A DNA stretch of 64,000 bases from Anadara kagoshimensis. Taxonomy: Eukaryota; Mollusca; Bivalvia; Arcoida; Arcidae. Of this stretch, positions 1 to 10,815 are shown piece after piece. The translations under genes were made by a program, and so were the position numbers. Position 1 is the stretch's first letter, and every line of letters begins with the position of its first letter. The stretch is from contig CM037863.1 of NCBI GenBank assembly GCA_021292105.1, positions 12,940,542 through 13,004,541 on the forward strand. The letters are read 5' to 3'. The notes beneath the pieces were generated by a model. That model did no database searches and was not told where the DNA came from. It was given only the letters and a program-made list of their open reading frames with translations.

Positions 1-308
1 ATATCATGTTATAGTAATACTAATAGGTTTTTACGTTAAATGAAAATGCAAAATGTGAAAAATACTACTGTGGTACTATTACAGTGTGCATGAGGAAGAA
101 ATAACAGTCAAAGGTCTTCAAAAGGTCATGCAGTACATTATAGATACTGACATCTGTTTCTTACTAAAGTGACTCGGAGTCGCCTTAATTTAATGAAAGC
201 GATGGTAAACAATAAAAACAAAGAACAATGCATTATATCATTACATTCTTAAACGGTCACTTAAACTATTAACTCCCTCTTTCTAAAGAAAAGTAAAACC
301 AGATATTT
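1..308. other. AT-rich sequence, no feature seen
   Basis: No ORF, tandem repeat or inverted repeat was recognised in this stretch up to the first family A element. Confidence 0.5.
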
Positions 309-1211
309 ACAGACCTGTCGAAAGTTTAACACTGAACTAACGAAAAGGAGTCGATGCCCGGCTGCCTAGTTGTCGTGGTACGGATAGATATAGTGGGCAA
401 AAAGCTGCCGACAGACATATGACAGCTACCAAAAAAAGCCGGGAAGAGGTACCGAAGCTCGCCTGCCTAGTTGTCGTGGTACGGATAGATATAGTGGGCA
501 AAAAGCTGCCGACAGACATATGACAGCTACCAAAAAAAGCCGGGAAGAGGTACCGAAGCTCGCCTGCCTAGTTGTCGTGGTACGGATAGATATAGTGGGC
601 AAAAAGCTGCCGACAGACATATGACAGCTACCAAAAAAAGCCAAGAAGAGGTACCGAAGCTCGCCTGCCTAGTTGTCGTGGTACGGATAGATATAGTGGG
701 CAAAAAGCTGCCGACAGACATATGACAGCTACCAAAAAAAGCCAAGAAGAGGTACCGAAGCTCGCCTGCCTAGTTGTCGTGGTACGGATAGATATAGTGG
801 GCAAAAAGCTGCCGACAGACATATGACAGCTACCAAAAAAAGCCAAGAAGAGGTACCGAAGCTCGCCTGCCTAGTTGTCGTGGTACGGATAGATATAGTG
901 GGCAAAAAGCTGCCGACAGACAGGTGACAGCTACCAAAAAAAGCCAAGAAGAGGTACCGAAGCTCGCCTGCCTAGTTGACGTGGTACGGATAGATATAGT
1001 GGGCAAAAAGCTGCCGACAGACAGGTGACAGCTACCAAAAAAAGCCAAGAAGAGGTACCGAAGCTCGCCTGCCTAGTTGTCGTGGTACGGATAGATATAG
1101 TGGGCAAAAAGCTGCCGACAGACAGGTGACAGCTACCAAAAAGCCGAGAAAACCTGCCTATTGGCATTCGATCTATAGCTTGATGTCAAATTTCGACATG
1201 CCTGCACTGCA
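309..1211 (+). mobile_element. MITE family A copy enlarged by an internal 101-bp array
   Basis: The left end is the family A terminus acagacctgtcgaaagttta followed by the usual cactgaactaacgaaaaggag. A degenerate right end (caaatttcgacatgcctgca) closes the element near 1211. Typical copies here are about 210 bp with roughly 45-bp terminal inverted repeats whose outer bases read TACAGTACAGAC and GTCTGTACTGTA, consistent with a TA target duplication and a Tc1/mariner-like origin (superfamily inferred from the ends only). This copy is about 900 bp because its interior has been tandemly multiplied. No coding capacity. Confidence 0.8.
355..1150 (+). repeat. 101-bp tandem array, about 8 copies
   Basis: The motif ctgcctagttg recurs from 362 at exact 101-bp steps to 1069, and the last unit is truncated. 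The unit matches the interior of family A (tagatagtggccaaaaagctgccgagaga-like sequence). Copies 1-2 carry gccgggaagagg, while later ones carry gccaagaagagg. The last three carry acaggtgac instead of acatatgac, giving a gradient of variants. Repeated 72-codon reading frames on the minus strand are a by-product of the array. Confidence 0.95.
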
Positions 1212-2502
1212 CTTTTACTCAGTCTCATTAAAAGTTCATGAATAAAGAGGGGTTGTATAATATTAACTAGAGATCACCGCCAGTCAACATGACCAATGTG
1301 GGAAGATTGTTAATAATCTTAAAAATGACATTAATGATCTCATTATGAACGAGGTAATTAAACTGAATGAAAACAAAGTCAAAGTTGTGGCATATTTTAA
1401 TTTTTTTTTAATCGAGAAATAAAAGTGCATATACCAGACTTATATCGTGAGGTTACATCACTCCAGCACACGGCTTATGACATATGAGGGATGGTTATGT
1501 TTGAGGGTCCTTCAAAACTACTATAAGATTAGAACACTACTGGACATCAAATTTATTGTCAATCCAAAGTCGGAAGTTGTGGATAATCTACTGTAGGTTG
1601 ACATTAATGAATTTATTATGAATGAATGAAAACAAAGTAAAAGCTGCGGCAAATTTTGAAACTTTTGAGTCATTAAATAAAAGTACATATGGGTTTCTAT
1701 AGTACTATTAGTAACGTAAAGGTGAACACTTGTTCATATAAGTTACACAACTCTTGAATGATCAAGTAAATACTGGTAACCGTTGAATTGATAAAATAAA
1801 ACAATACTTGGTAATAACACATTTGTTATTGACACGTACGGGGCAATAACCACTTCGTAAAATAAAAGTACGTGTCTTGGTATCTAGTACTAATTTGGCC
1901 ACAGAATATCCATTTTTGACTTAATGATCTTGAACAACCATGGACTAACAAATTGCACAGTATTCGCCTGTTAGGAAATAGGACCACTGTAACCAACACG
2001 TGATTTATAACTTGCGGGGCATGGTTATGGATGAGGGTCATACAATACCACTATGACCACACCACTCCACATTTACATCAGTGTGACTGTTGGGAATCTG
2101 ATAATAAGTAATTCTTACATGTTTTGTTCTTTCCTTTCTTGTCTTGTGTTTCTGTTCCTATCATAAACTTGTGCTTTAGATTACTCAACCTCAAAGTCCT
2201 TGTAAATGACTTGGTACATGACCATGTTTTATTTCGAAATTCAATAAATTAACAAAACCCTAAAATTTCACCTTAACTTGGTTCAAGTTAAACTGATCCC
2301 GAAATGAAACAAAACTGTATGTTTATCACTTGTATAAAAGTGGGTTTGTCTTTCTTGGTGTATATTGAAGAAATATAAATATAAACTTAAAAGAAGATAT
2401 TAATTTTAATGGAGAAAATCTTTAACACAAGTACAAATATATTAAACTAATCCTTTGAATATGAAGTCAAATTTCAAAACATAGACAAACAAGCAAATAA
2501 AA

Positions 2503-2533
<31 letters not shown>

Positions 2534-2622
2534 ATATTAGGGCTTACCTTGATTTAACTTCAAGAGAATATACAGAAATGAAAATAAAATATAAAATTTT
2601 ATTATTTAGCATTTTGATAACA
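1212..2622. repeat. AT-rich region with diverged low-copy direct repeats
   Basis: The motif gacattaatga...gaatgaaaacaaagt...aaataaaagt occurs at about 1326-1440 and again at about 1597-1700, a spacing near 270 bp. A shared atggttatg-tgagggtc motif occurs near 1490 and 2021. These suggest an old tandem duplication. A pure AAAT microsatellite lies within 2492-2536. No coding signal was seen. Confidence 0.5.
2492..2536. repeat. (AAAT)n microsatellite
   Basis: Uninterrupted aaat/aataa units. Confidence 0.9.
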
Positions 2623-2625
2623 AGA

Positions 2626-3625
2626 TTAGATTAGGTGTTGTCTGGTACAGTACAGACCTGTCGAAAAATCAACACTGGTCCCGGTTGATTAGGTGTTGTC
2701 TGGTACAGGACAGACCTGTCGAAAAATCAACACTGGTCCCGGTTGATTAGGTGTTGTCTGGTACAATACAGACCTGTCGAAAAATCAACACTGGTCCCGT
2801 TGATTAGGTGTTGTCTGGTACAATACAGATCTGTCGAAAAATCAACACTGGTCCCGGTTGATTAGGTGTTGTCTGGTACAATACAGATCTGTCGAAAAAT
2901 CAACACTGGTCCCGGTTGATTAGGTGTTGTCTGGTACAATACAGATCTGTCGAAAAATCAACACTGGTCGCGGTTGATTAGGTGCTGTCTGGTACAACAC
3001 AGATCTGTCGAAAAATCAACACTGGTCCCGGTTGATTAGGTGTTGTCTGGTACAGGACAGACCTGTCGAAAAATCAACACTGGTCCCGGTTGATTAGGTG
3101 TTGTCTGGTACAATACAGATCTGTCGAAAAATCAACACTGGTCCCGGTTGATTAGGTGTTGTCTGGTACAATACAGACCTGTCGAAAAATCAACTCTGGT
3201 CCCGGTTGATTAGGTGTTGTCTGGTACAATACAGATCTGTCGAAAAATCAACACTGGTCCCGGTTGATTAGGTGTTGTCTGGTACAATACAGACCTGTCG
3301 AAAAATCAACACTGGTCCCGGTTGATTAGGTGTTGTCTGGTACAATACAGACCTGTCGAAAAATCAACTCTGGTCCCGGTTGATTAGGTGTTGTCTGGTA
3401 CAATACAGATCTGTCGAAAATTCAACACTGGTCCCGGTTGATTAGGTGTTGTCTGGTACAATACAGATCTGTCGAAAAATCAACACTGGTCCCGGTTGAT
3501 TAGGTGTTGTCTGGTACAATACAGACCTGTCGAAAAATCAACACTGTCCCGGTTGATTAGGTGTTGTCTGGTACAATACAGATCTGTCGAAAAATCAACA
3601 CTGGTCCCGGTTGATAAGGTGTGAT
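2626..3625 (+). repeat. 58-bp tandem array, about 17 copies, built on the family A terminus
   Basis: tctggtac recurs every 58 bp from 2641. Each unit contains acagacctgtcgaaaaatca followed by acactgg, which is the terminal inverted repeat of MITE family A with a few substitutions, joined to cccggttgattaggtgttgt. Units differ at a few positions (acaggacagacc, acaatacagatc, one acaacacag). A family A right half follows downstream at 3749-3953, so the array probably arose inside a family A copy. Confidence 0.95.
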
Positions 3626-3748
3626 CTTAAAAACGACACTTTAAATTCCAGAATATCTGGAAAATTAACAAAATTATGAAGATTTGAAATTTTGCAAGAT
3701 ATAAGTTAAGGAAAATCTTAGATAATGAATAATTGTGAAACCGGGGCC
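3626..3748 (-). mobile_element. Half copy of MITE family B
   Basis: Reading in reverse from 3748, the sequence begins ggccccggtttcacaat and continues with the ttaacttat...gatatt...aatttaaa pattern of family B. The 123-bp piece equals one half of the complete copy at 49037-49294 and aligns end to end with the 115-bp satellite unit at 51151-60654. It separates the 58-bp array from the family A right half. Confidence 0.7.
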
Positions 3749-3953
3749 TGAGCTAACAAAATAGTACCGAATCGACTGCTAACCTCGACATCTCGTTAGG
3801 TATATCTCGACAATGTTTCGGCAGCTGTTATCTATACATGTGTCTCTGCAGGTTTTTCGGCCATTAGCTAGCTATTTATATCTCGGACACTCGACAGTCG
3901 AGCTTTGGCTATTTTTCGTTAGTTCAGTATTAAACTTTCGACAATTCTGTACA
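3749..3953 (-). mobile_element. MITE family A right portion, reverse orientation
   Basis: Contains the reverse-orientation interior (cggcagctgttatctat, tttttcggcca) and ends in gttcagtattaaactttcga followed by caattctgtac, a mutated family A terminus. Its opposite terminus probably seeded the 58-bp array upstream. Confidence 0.7.
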
Positions 3954-3975
3954 GAATATATTAGTACTTTCTTAT

Positions 3976-4459
3976 AGGCAGCTTTTATCTATCTCTTGGA
4001 AGCATTCCGGACACTAACCACTGCGGTAGCTCAGTTGGTAGAGTGCTCGCTCCGTAAGTGAGAGGTCGTGGGTTCGATCCCCGGCGGGGTCTGACCCAAG
4101 ACTTGAAAGTGGGTAGTGACTGTTCTTTCGCTAAGCACTCGGCATTACGATATGAAAGTCACGGTTGTTTCGGATGGGAACTTAAAATAAAACGAGGTCC
4201 CGTGTCACGGTGGGCTTGGCACGCTAAAGTACCCTGTTGTATAATGTCATCAGCGCAACGCACAGGTAATATTTCTGCACTTTCGCCTATAGCTGGTGAC
4301 GTCTCGATATAAGTGAAATATTCTTGACTCGAACGTTAAACACCATTACTCAACTCAACTGATTACGGTCACTAGCTATCCATTTTCGGCCCCTCGGCAG
4401 TCGAGTTTTAACCATATTTTGTCAGTTCGTTGTTAAACTTTCGACAGGTCTATAGTGTG
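3976..4459 (-). mobile_element. MITE family A copy split by a SINE
   Basis: Family A interior (ggcagcttttatctatctct) precedes the SINE at 4020-4363. The interior resumes after it as ctagctatccattttcggcc and closes with gttaaactttcgacaggtct at about 4459. The left terminus is missing. Confidence 0.7.
4020..4363 (+). mobile_element. tRNA-derived SINE (SINE-1; tRNA-Thr-like head), full length
   Basis: The head at about 4022-4093 folds as a tRNA: A box tagctcagttggtagagtg, anticodon stem ctcgc/gtgag with loop tccgtaa (CGT, Thr-like), and B box gggttcgatcccc. A ~250-bp body and tail follow (gtcacggttg, gaggtcccgtgtcacgg, then tcttgactcgaacgtt). The same element lies inverted at 44473-44817. Flanks cggacactaac and cggtcactagc look like a diverged target duplication. 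The layout resembles molluscan V-SINE-type elements, but the family name is not certain. Confidence 0.8.
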
Positions 4460-4489
4460 TGTTTGGCACATGTACATATTATCTTTATT

Positions 4490-5600
4490 AAAAATGGGTT
4501 TGGCCGTTTGTGTTTTACGCCAAATTTCATTATTAAATAAACAAAAAATATTAAAAATCTAAATCACCTTGACTCCAACTTTAGAGACAATTTGGATGAA
4601 ATAAAAACAATGGTGAGCTTTATGATTAAAAACTTAATAAATTGACACAGACACTAGAATGAACAAAATATTTTTAATATTTGGCATAATCTAGATTCAA
4701 CTTCACAGACAATTTAAATGAAATAAAAACAAACGGCGAGCTTTATGATAAAAACTTATTACTTTTGACACAGACACAAGCATGAACAGAATAGTTTTAA
4801 TATTTGGCACAATCTTGATTCAACTTCACAGACAATTTAAATAAAATAAAACAAACAGTGAGCTTTTTGATAAAAACTTATTACTTTTGACACAGACACT
4901 AGCATGAACAGAATAGTTTTAATATTTGGCACAATCTTGATTCAACTTTACAGACAATTTAAATAAAATAAAACAAACAGTGAGCTTTTTGATAAAAACT
5001 TGTTACTTTTGACACAGACACTAGCATGAACAAAATATTTTTAATATTTGGCTTAATCTTGATTCAACTTTCAGACAATTTTAATGAAATGAAACATAAA
5101 TGGTAAGCTTTATGAAATTTTTTAAATTTTGACACGAAAGCTAGAATGAACTAAATATTTTTAATATTTGGCATAATCTTGATTCAAATTCAGTCACAGA
5201 AAATTTAAATGAAATAAAGCATCAATGGTAAGCTTCATGTAATTTTTTAATTTTGACACGAAAACTAGAACTAAATATTTTAATATTTGGCATAATCTTG
5301 ATTCAACTTTCACAGACAATTTAAATAAAATGGTAAATTTTAAGATTTTTTTAAATTTTAACACGAACACTAGAATGAACTAAATATTTTTAATAGTTGG
5401 CATAATCTTGATTCAAATTCAGAAACAATTGAAATGAAATGAAATAAAGCATAAACGGTATCCATTTTGATAATAAACTTTGTTATTAATTTGACACAGA
5501 CACTAGGCCAAATTTCATGAATAAACAAAATATTTTAATATCTACCATAACTTTGATTCAACTTAAATAAAATCATAAATGTTACGAAATTTAATACTTA
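4490..5600. repeat. ~121-bp diverged tandem array, about 8 copies
   Basis: The block tttttaatatttggcataat-cttgattcaactt-acagacaattta recurs with ttggc starting near 4681, 4804, 4925, 5048, 5168, 5287 and 5397, so the period is about 120 bp. Copies are well diverged, with indels, so the array is old. No reading frame is conserved. Confidence 0.85.
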
Positions 5601-6165
5601 CTTTTTTTAAAAAGAATTTACTATTTTGGCATCCGAACAATCGAAATTATAATATTTAGTCAAGCAGATTTGTGTAAAGAATTGCAAAAATTTGAAAATC
5701 AGTACAAAAATGTTTAAACCTACATTTTTATGATTTGAGCGGCCATTTGGAATTTTAAATCATCAGCGGATATATATGTAAAATAATAATCTGATCAAAA
5801 ACAAAATAATAAATCACTTCATATTTGTGAACAAAACGGGAAATAACAAATTTTAAATATTTTAAATACATTTTATGTGATTCAAGTTGGCCGCCATTCT
5901 GTCCGCCATATTGGAAATGACGGCCAAATTGGATTTTTTTGATAAATACATAGATAAATAAATATTTGTACGCATAAAACATAAAGTAAAAAGACAGATT
6001 TAATGGATTTACGTGTGACCACTGAACCTATCGAGCTAATGTGTAATATGTACGCCTTTTTAAAATAATGTATAAATGGACCAACAATGAAACAAGCCAA
6101 AATGAAATGAACAAAGTAAAATATTTACTATTTACCCGCATTTATCATTAATGCTAACAGATTAA
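5601..6165. other. AT-rich sequence, no gene
   Basis: A short inverted pair, ttggccgccat...atgacggccaa, lies at about 5887-5932 and may be a degraded element end. The reading frames here are low-complexity and resemble nothing I know. Confidence 0.4.
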
Positions 6166-6166
6166 T

Positions 6167-6276
6167 AGAATCTATCACAACTTGTGGTGCCAGATAGGAA
6201 AATCTCAACCAGAGTTCTAATATATTAGAACGAGGGTTGAGATTTCCTTATCTTGCACTACATGTAGTGAGATTCT
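6167..6276. mobile_element. 110-bp foldback element (near full-length palindrome)
   Basis: The left arm starts agaatctatcac and runs through aggaaaatctcaacc to the central ttctaatatattagaa. The right arm mirrors it (ggttgagatttcct...gtgagattct). Arms of about 55 bp carry a handful of mismatches and essentially no loop. Confidence 0.7.
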
Positions 6277-6459
6277 ACTTCTTGCATCAGAAAGTACAAT
6301 ATTTTTAATTTAAAACCAATTTCAACTCATCGATACACCTCTGATTTTGTTGATAACATTTTGCGGGGAAAACAGCGTGTATAGGCTATCTTGCACAGGG
6401 TGGTAAAAGATGATGATATCTTTTATCTCTCTTTTATGTTTATTTATCTTTGGTGCAAG

Positions 6460-7090
6460 AATCAGGTATGTAAAACCTCTAAGTTAAAACCACTGCCTTT
6501 CAGCAAGCAAATTGTCAAATTATAATTATGATATTCCCGAGTGGGATTCGAACTTAAGCAGTAAGAGACAATGTGATCCATAACTCGGTGCTTTAGACAA
6601 CTTGGTCATCAAGCCCCACACGAGGATAGACAAAGACGTAACAAACATTATAAAATATTTACTATTGACAAGATTTATTATAAATAATTACAAATTCAAG
6701 AGGCAATGTGATCCGTAATCCCGCAGACCACTCGGCCACCTTGACCCATATAAGGGACGACCAAGACGGAACGAAACAAAATAAAAAATAAAACATTTGC
6801 CATTTACTAGCATTTATCATTAATGATAACAGAATCAGGTATGTAAAACATGCAAGTCAAAACCACCGTCCCTTAGCAAGCAATTTGCCAAGCTTTTTTC
6901 AGATATTGATATGCCTAAGTGGGATTCGAACTTAAACGGTAAGAAACACTCTGCTCCGTTAGCCGGTGCTTTAGACAACTCGACCATCAATGCAAGGCCC
7001 TTTATGAGAGACAAAAAACGAACGAAATAAAATAGTTACTATTTCCCCGTATTTATCATTAATGATAACAGATTCAGTTTTTAGACGGTA
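6460..7090 (-). repeat. Cluster of three tRNA-Leu-like SINE-2 copies
   Basis: On the minus strand, tRNA class II-like heads occur at about 6534-6625, 6697-6752 and 6905-7005. They have A boxes of the form tggccgagtggtctgcggga or its variants, and the first and third have B boxes gttcgaatcccac. Each sits in a direct repeat that also shares atttatcattaatgataaca and gaatcaggtatgtaaaac. Substitutions throughout and missing parts in the middle copy argue against functional tRNA genes. Confidence 0.65.
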
Positions 7091-7144
7091 TGTTTGGCAC
7101 ATTTACAGAAACTGTTTATTAAAACTGGGTTTGTCTGTCTGTTT

Positions 7145-7262
7145 ATTTGGAGTTATCTTTGAGTGTATAATTAACGTGTCAGTTTTATAAGATAGCTTAG
7201 GTATGTTTCAACAATTTCAAAGTACGATTACATCACAATTATGTGATGAATGCAACATCTAG
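7145..7262 (+). repeat. Leader module, copy 1
   Basis: The module ttatctttgagtgtataat-aacgtgtcagtt...aggtatgtttcaac...tgatgaatgcaac recurs at about 8803-8960 and 9660-9830. Each copy stands directly 5' of a stretch rich in acgtct/tcacaa minisatellite words. Confidence 0.7.
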
Positions 7263-8275
7263 TCACAAAAACGTCTCACAATCACAACAACGTCTCACAA
7301 TCACAATAACGTCTCACAATCACAACGTCTCACAATCACAACAACGTCTCACAATCACAATAACGTCTCATAATCACAATAACGTCTCATAATCACAATA
7401 ACGTCTCACAATCACAATAACGTCTCACAATCACAACGTCTCACAATCACAATATGGTCTCACAATCACAATAACGTCTCATAATCACAATAACGTCTCA
7501 TAATCACAATAACGTCTCACAATCACAATAACGTCTCACAATCACAACAACGTCTCACAATCACAATAACGTCTCATAATCACAATAACGTCTCACAATC
7601 ACAATAACGTCTCACAATCACAACAACGTCTCACAATCACAATAACGTCTCATAATCACAATAACGTCTCACAATCACAACAACGTCTCACAATCACAAC
7701 AACGTCTCACAATAACAATACCGTCTCATAATCACAATAACGTCTCACAATCACAACAACGTCTCACAATAACAACAACGTCTCACAATCACAATAACGT
7801 CTCACAATCACAATAACGTCTAACAATCACAACAACGTCTCACAATCACAACAACGTCTCACAATCAAAATAACATCTACAGTCACAACAACGTCTCACA
7901 ATCACAATAACGTCTCATAATCACAATAACGTCTCACAATCACAATAACGTCTCACAATCACAACAACGTCTCACAATCACAATAACGTCTCACAATCAC
8001 AATAACGTCTCACAATCACAACAACGTCTCACAATCACAATAACGTCTCATAATCACAATAACGTCTCACAATCACAATAACGTCTCACAATCACAATAA
8101 CGTCTCACAATCACAACGTCTCACAATCACAATAACATCTACAGTCACAACAACGTCTCACAATCACAATAACATCTACAGTCACAACAACGTCTCACAA
8201 TCACAATAACGTCTCACAATCACAATAACATCTACAGTCACAACAACGTCTCACAATCACAATAACGTCAAACAT
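7262..8275 (+). repeat. 19-bp minisatellite, about 50 copies
   Basis: The unit is aacgtctcacaatcacaat with variants (cataatcac, ctacagtca, truncated cacaacgtctc). A 19-bp period cannot keep a reading frame, so the array is non-coding. Confidence 0.95.
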
Positions 8276-8370
8276 AACAACAAAATGTATAACAACATTC
8301 AACGTGTAATGACTACATAATCTACTACGCATTCATATGTATTTAAGTATTCAAAGTCGCATAATAATCG
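8276..8370. other. Unique AT-rich spacer
   Basis: Short unique sequence between the minisatellite and the next foldback element. Confidence 0.4.
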
Positions 8371-8513
8371 TGAATGTTCATATTTCTTTTTGTTATGGAA
8401 GTATGATAGAATTGGGCATTTTGCACATGGAATAATTCGCAGCGAATTATGTTACGTGTGTAATGTCCAATTCTTTCATAATTTCATAATTTCACAAAAA
8501 AGATAACTTCATT
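8371..8513. mobile_element. ~140-bp foldback element
   Basis: Arms mirror each other around gaattgggcattttgcacat...aattcgc|agc|gaattatg...gtaatgtccaattc. The pairing continues outward through ttttgttatgg and cataatttcac to gataac. It is imperfect but extends for about 65 bp per arm. Confidence 0.65.
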
Positions 8514-8802
8514 TCTTATAATTCAATATAAAAAAACAAATCAACAATTTAAATAACAATATAGCCGTAGCAAGTAAAACATACCATCGTTATGGCGTAG
8601 GAATTCAAATGTCTCTGTGCGCCATCCATAATAATATGACGTCAATGAGAGCCAATCCATTCATGCAAATGTAAGAGAAAAATATGACCAATCAAAATGC
8701 TTAAAACAAAGGACAATTGAATTAAAACTCATATAACGGTTATAACGACGTTTACAACATCATAAAAACCCTATTATTGTCCAACATATCATTTATTAAA
8801 AT

Positions 8803-8960
8803 CCTGGTGGACGTGGACAAAAGGTTTGAAGGTTGACTCTTGCTTATTTGCAGTTATCTTTGAGTGTATAATGAACGTGTCAGTTACATCAGATAACTTA
8901 GGTATGTTTCAACTATTTCAAAATAAGATTAAACAGAATTATGTAATGAATGCAATGCCT
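8803..8960 (+). repeat. Leader module, copy 2
   Basis: Contains tttgaaggttgactcttgc, then ttatctttgagtgtataatg and the rest of the module also seen at 7145 and 9660. A Thr/Ser-rich 123-codon frame (8826-9197) begins here, but it runs from the module into minisatellite sequence and is best explained by the acaacg/tctaca repeats. Confidence 0.65.
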
Positions 8961-9094
8961 CAGTCTACAGTCACAACAATGTCAAACATCACAACAAAAT
9001 GTCTTACAACAAGGTCTACAGTCACACCAATGTCAAACATCACAACAAAATTTATCACAACGTCTACAATCACACCAACGTCTGAAGTCATAAC
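8961..9094 (+). repeat. Irregular minisatellite-related sequence
   Basis: Irregular tctacagtcacaac / gtcaaacatcacaac words related to the 19-bp array. Confidence 0.6.
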
Positions 9095-9478
9095 AACGTC
9101 AACCATCACAAAAATGTCTCGCAATAAGGTCTACAATCACACCAAGGTCTTTGGTCACAATAACGTAAACCATCACAAAAATGTCTCACAACCATGACAA
9201 CAAAAATATCTCACAATAAGGTCTACAATCACACCAAGGTCTGTAGTCACAATAACGTCAACCATCACAAAAATGTCTCACAACCATGACAACAAAAATG
9301 TCTCACAATAAGGTCTACAATCACACCAAGGTCTGTAGTCACAATAACGTCAACCATCACAAAAATGTCTCACAACCATGACAACAAAAATGTCTCACAA
9401 TAAGGTTTACAATCACACCAAGGTCTGTAGTCACAATAACGTCAACCATCACAAAAATGTCTCACAACCATGACATTA
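9095..9478 (+). repeat. 92-bp tandem array, about 4 copies
   Basis: caccaaggtct recurs at 92-bp spacing near 9140, 9232, 9324 and 9416. Each unit is itself a compound of the shorter acgtc/tcacaa words. Confidence 0.9.
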
Positions 9479-9659
9479 AAAAAACATACAGTGCTCAACG
9501 TCTAAACAAATAATCATTTAAACATACATAAGTGTTACAATAGTAAGAGTTGCCTACCAGTCCGACAGATACTAGTATACTATTGTCCTTTGTTGCAACG
9601 TCAACGATCGCAGCAACGTCAAACACCTCACAATCAACAGATGATACACTACAATCCGG

Positions 9660-9880
9660 ATGGACGAGGCCAACTGAAGGTTTGAAGGTTGATTCTTGCA
9701 GGAAAATGTCTGTGCATTTGGATATATCTTTGAGTGTATAATCAACGTGTCAGTTGCATTAGATAACTGAGGTATGTATAATTTTTCAACATTATATTAC
9801 ATCAAAATGATGTGGTGAATGCAACGTCTACAGTCACACCAACGTATACAGTCAGACCAACGCCTCACCGCTGAACGTAT
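9660..9880 (+). repeat. Leader module, copy 3, with short repeat remnant
   Basis: Shares gaaggtttgaaggttgattc and atctttgagtgtataatcaa with the copies at 7145 and 8803, and is followed by a few tctacagtcacaccaacg words only. Confidence 0.7.
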
Positions 9881-9922
9881 TCAATGAAAACGGCGTCTAA
9901 AAATCTACTTAGTATTCATTTG

Positions 9923-10072
9923 GCCATTGAACAGTCTAAAAATGGATTTTATGGTGCCATAACGCCCATTGCCATGCAAAGCAAACTGAATACATGTAAT
10001 GTGATCAGTTTGTTTTGAACGGCAATGGGAGTTGTAGCACTATAAACGCCATCTCTAAAAACAGTTCAATGG
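9923..10072. mobile_element. 150-bp foldback MITE
   Basis: The left arm ccattgaacagtctaaaaat...gcccattgcc...caaactga is mirrored by tcagtttgtt...ggcaatggg...acagttcaatgg. Arms of about 66 bp flank a 15-18 bp loop. It has no coding capacity. Confidence 0.8.
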
Positions 10073-10130
10073 TTATAATTATATTTTGCACTTTTTTGAG
10101 AATCTTATTTTGGTTTTAATCCTACAATGT

Positions 10131-10190
10131 CGAGCTGAGTATTGACTCCTTTTTGTTAGCTCAGTGTTAAACTTTCGACAGGTCTGTGTT
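10131..10190 (-). mobile_element. Solo terminus of MITE family A
   Basis: gactcctttttgttagctca followed by gtgttaaactttcgacaggt and ctgtgtt. Only about 60 bp of one end survive. Confidence 0.75.
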
Positions 10191-10488
10191 ATATATTTAT
10201 GATCGTTGTTTATATGTTTTATAACACTATCAGGTAATATTGACCAGGTACCGACCTCGGTTATGTGAAAAATAATTAATACTCATCAATAAACCATCAA
10301 CCATAAAGTCTTCCGTGGCCAAAGTGCAGTCCCTTGATCCGTAGGTATTAAACAGTTCAAACCCAACCAATGACAATGTAAGCCATAGACCAATGTACTA
10401 AATTAACAAGTTGAATTATGTTTTACGCAAGTTTAAGATTTTTGAATATGTAATGTGTACCTAACGGTTATATATTCGGAATACAATT

Positions 10489-10550
<62 letters not shown>

Positions 10551-10815
10551 AATGAAAATGAAAATTTCAGCTGAATAAATCATACATTACTTTTGCAATA
10601 GACAGGAGTACCTAGAACACAGACAGAAATGATGGGCATACATATTAAAATGATACTAAGATCACTAATAAAAAAATTCCGACTTTCCCAACACAACTAA
10701 ACAATACATAATTCGATTAATAGAACAAAAAACTTACAATAAAAAGAAATGTGATGCCAGTCCTTGATAAAGGCCTAGATGTACGTTCATGTCATGTACT
10801 ACTATTGCATGTATC
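10191..10815. other. Unique AT-rich sequence with a CT microsatellite
   Basis: Apart from (CT)n at 10490-10549, no repeat or coding signal was seen. Confidence 0.4.
10490..10549. repeat. (CT)n microsatellite
   Basis: About 30 nearly pure CT units with one A interruption (ctatct). Confidence 0.95.

Noticed and set aside
337..1167. Series of overlapping ~72-codon minus-strand reading frames with a start, a hydrophobic stretch and repeats
   Set aside because: They recur every 101 bp with the tandem unit and overlap one another in shifting frames; they are produced by the MITE-internal array.
4022..4093. tRNA-Thr gene
   Set aside because: The cloverleaf fits, but the sequence is the head of a SINE with a matching body and tail. 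It has a second full copy at 44473-44817 with a target duplication.
6534..7005. tRNA-Leu genes
   Set aside because: Mutated class II-like heads sit in repeated flanking sequence, and one copy lacks the B box region.
7262..8275. CRISPR-like regular repeats
   Set aside because: The repeats are contiguous 19-bp units with no unique spacers, and the genome is eukaryotic.
8826..9197. 123-codon Thr/Ser-rich frame resembling a mucin-like secreted protein
   Set aside because: It starts in a dispersed module and runs through acaacg/tctaca minisatellite words. The other module copies do not keep the frame, and there is no signal peptide or splice context.
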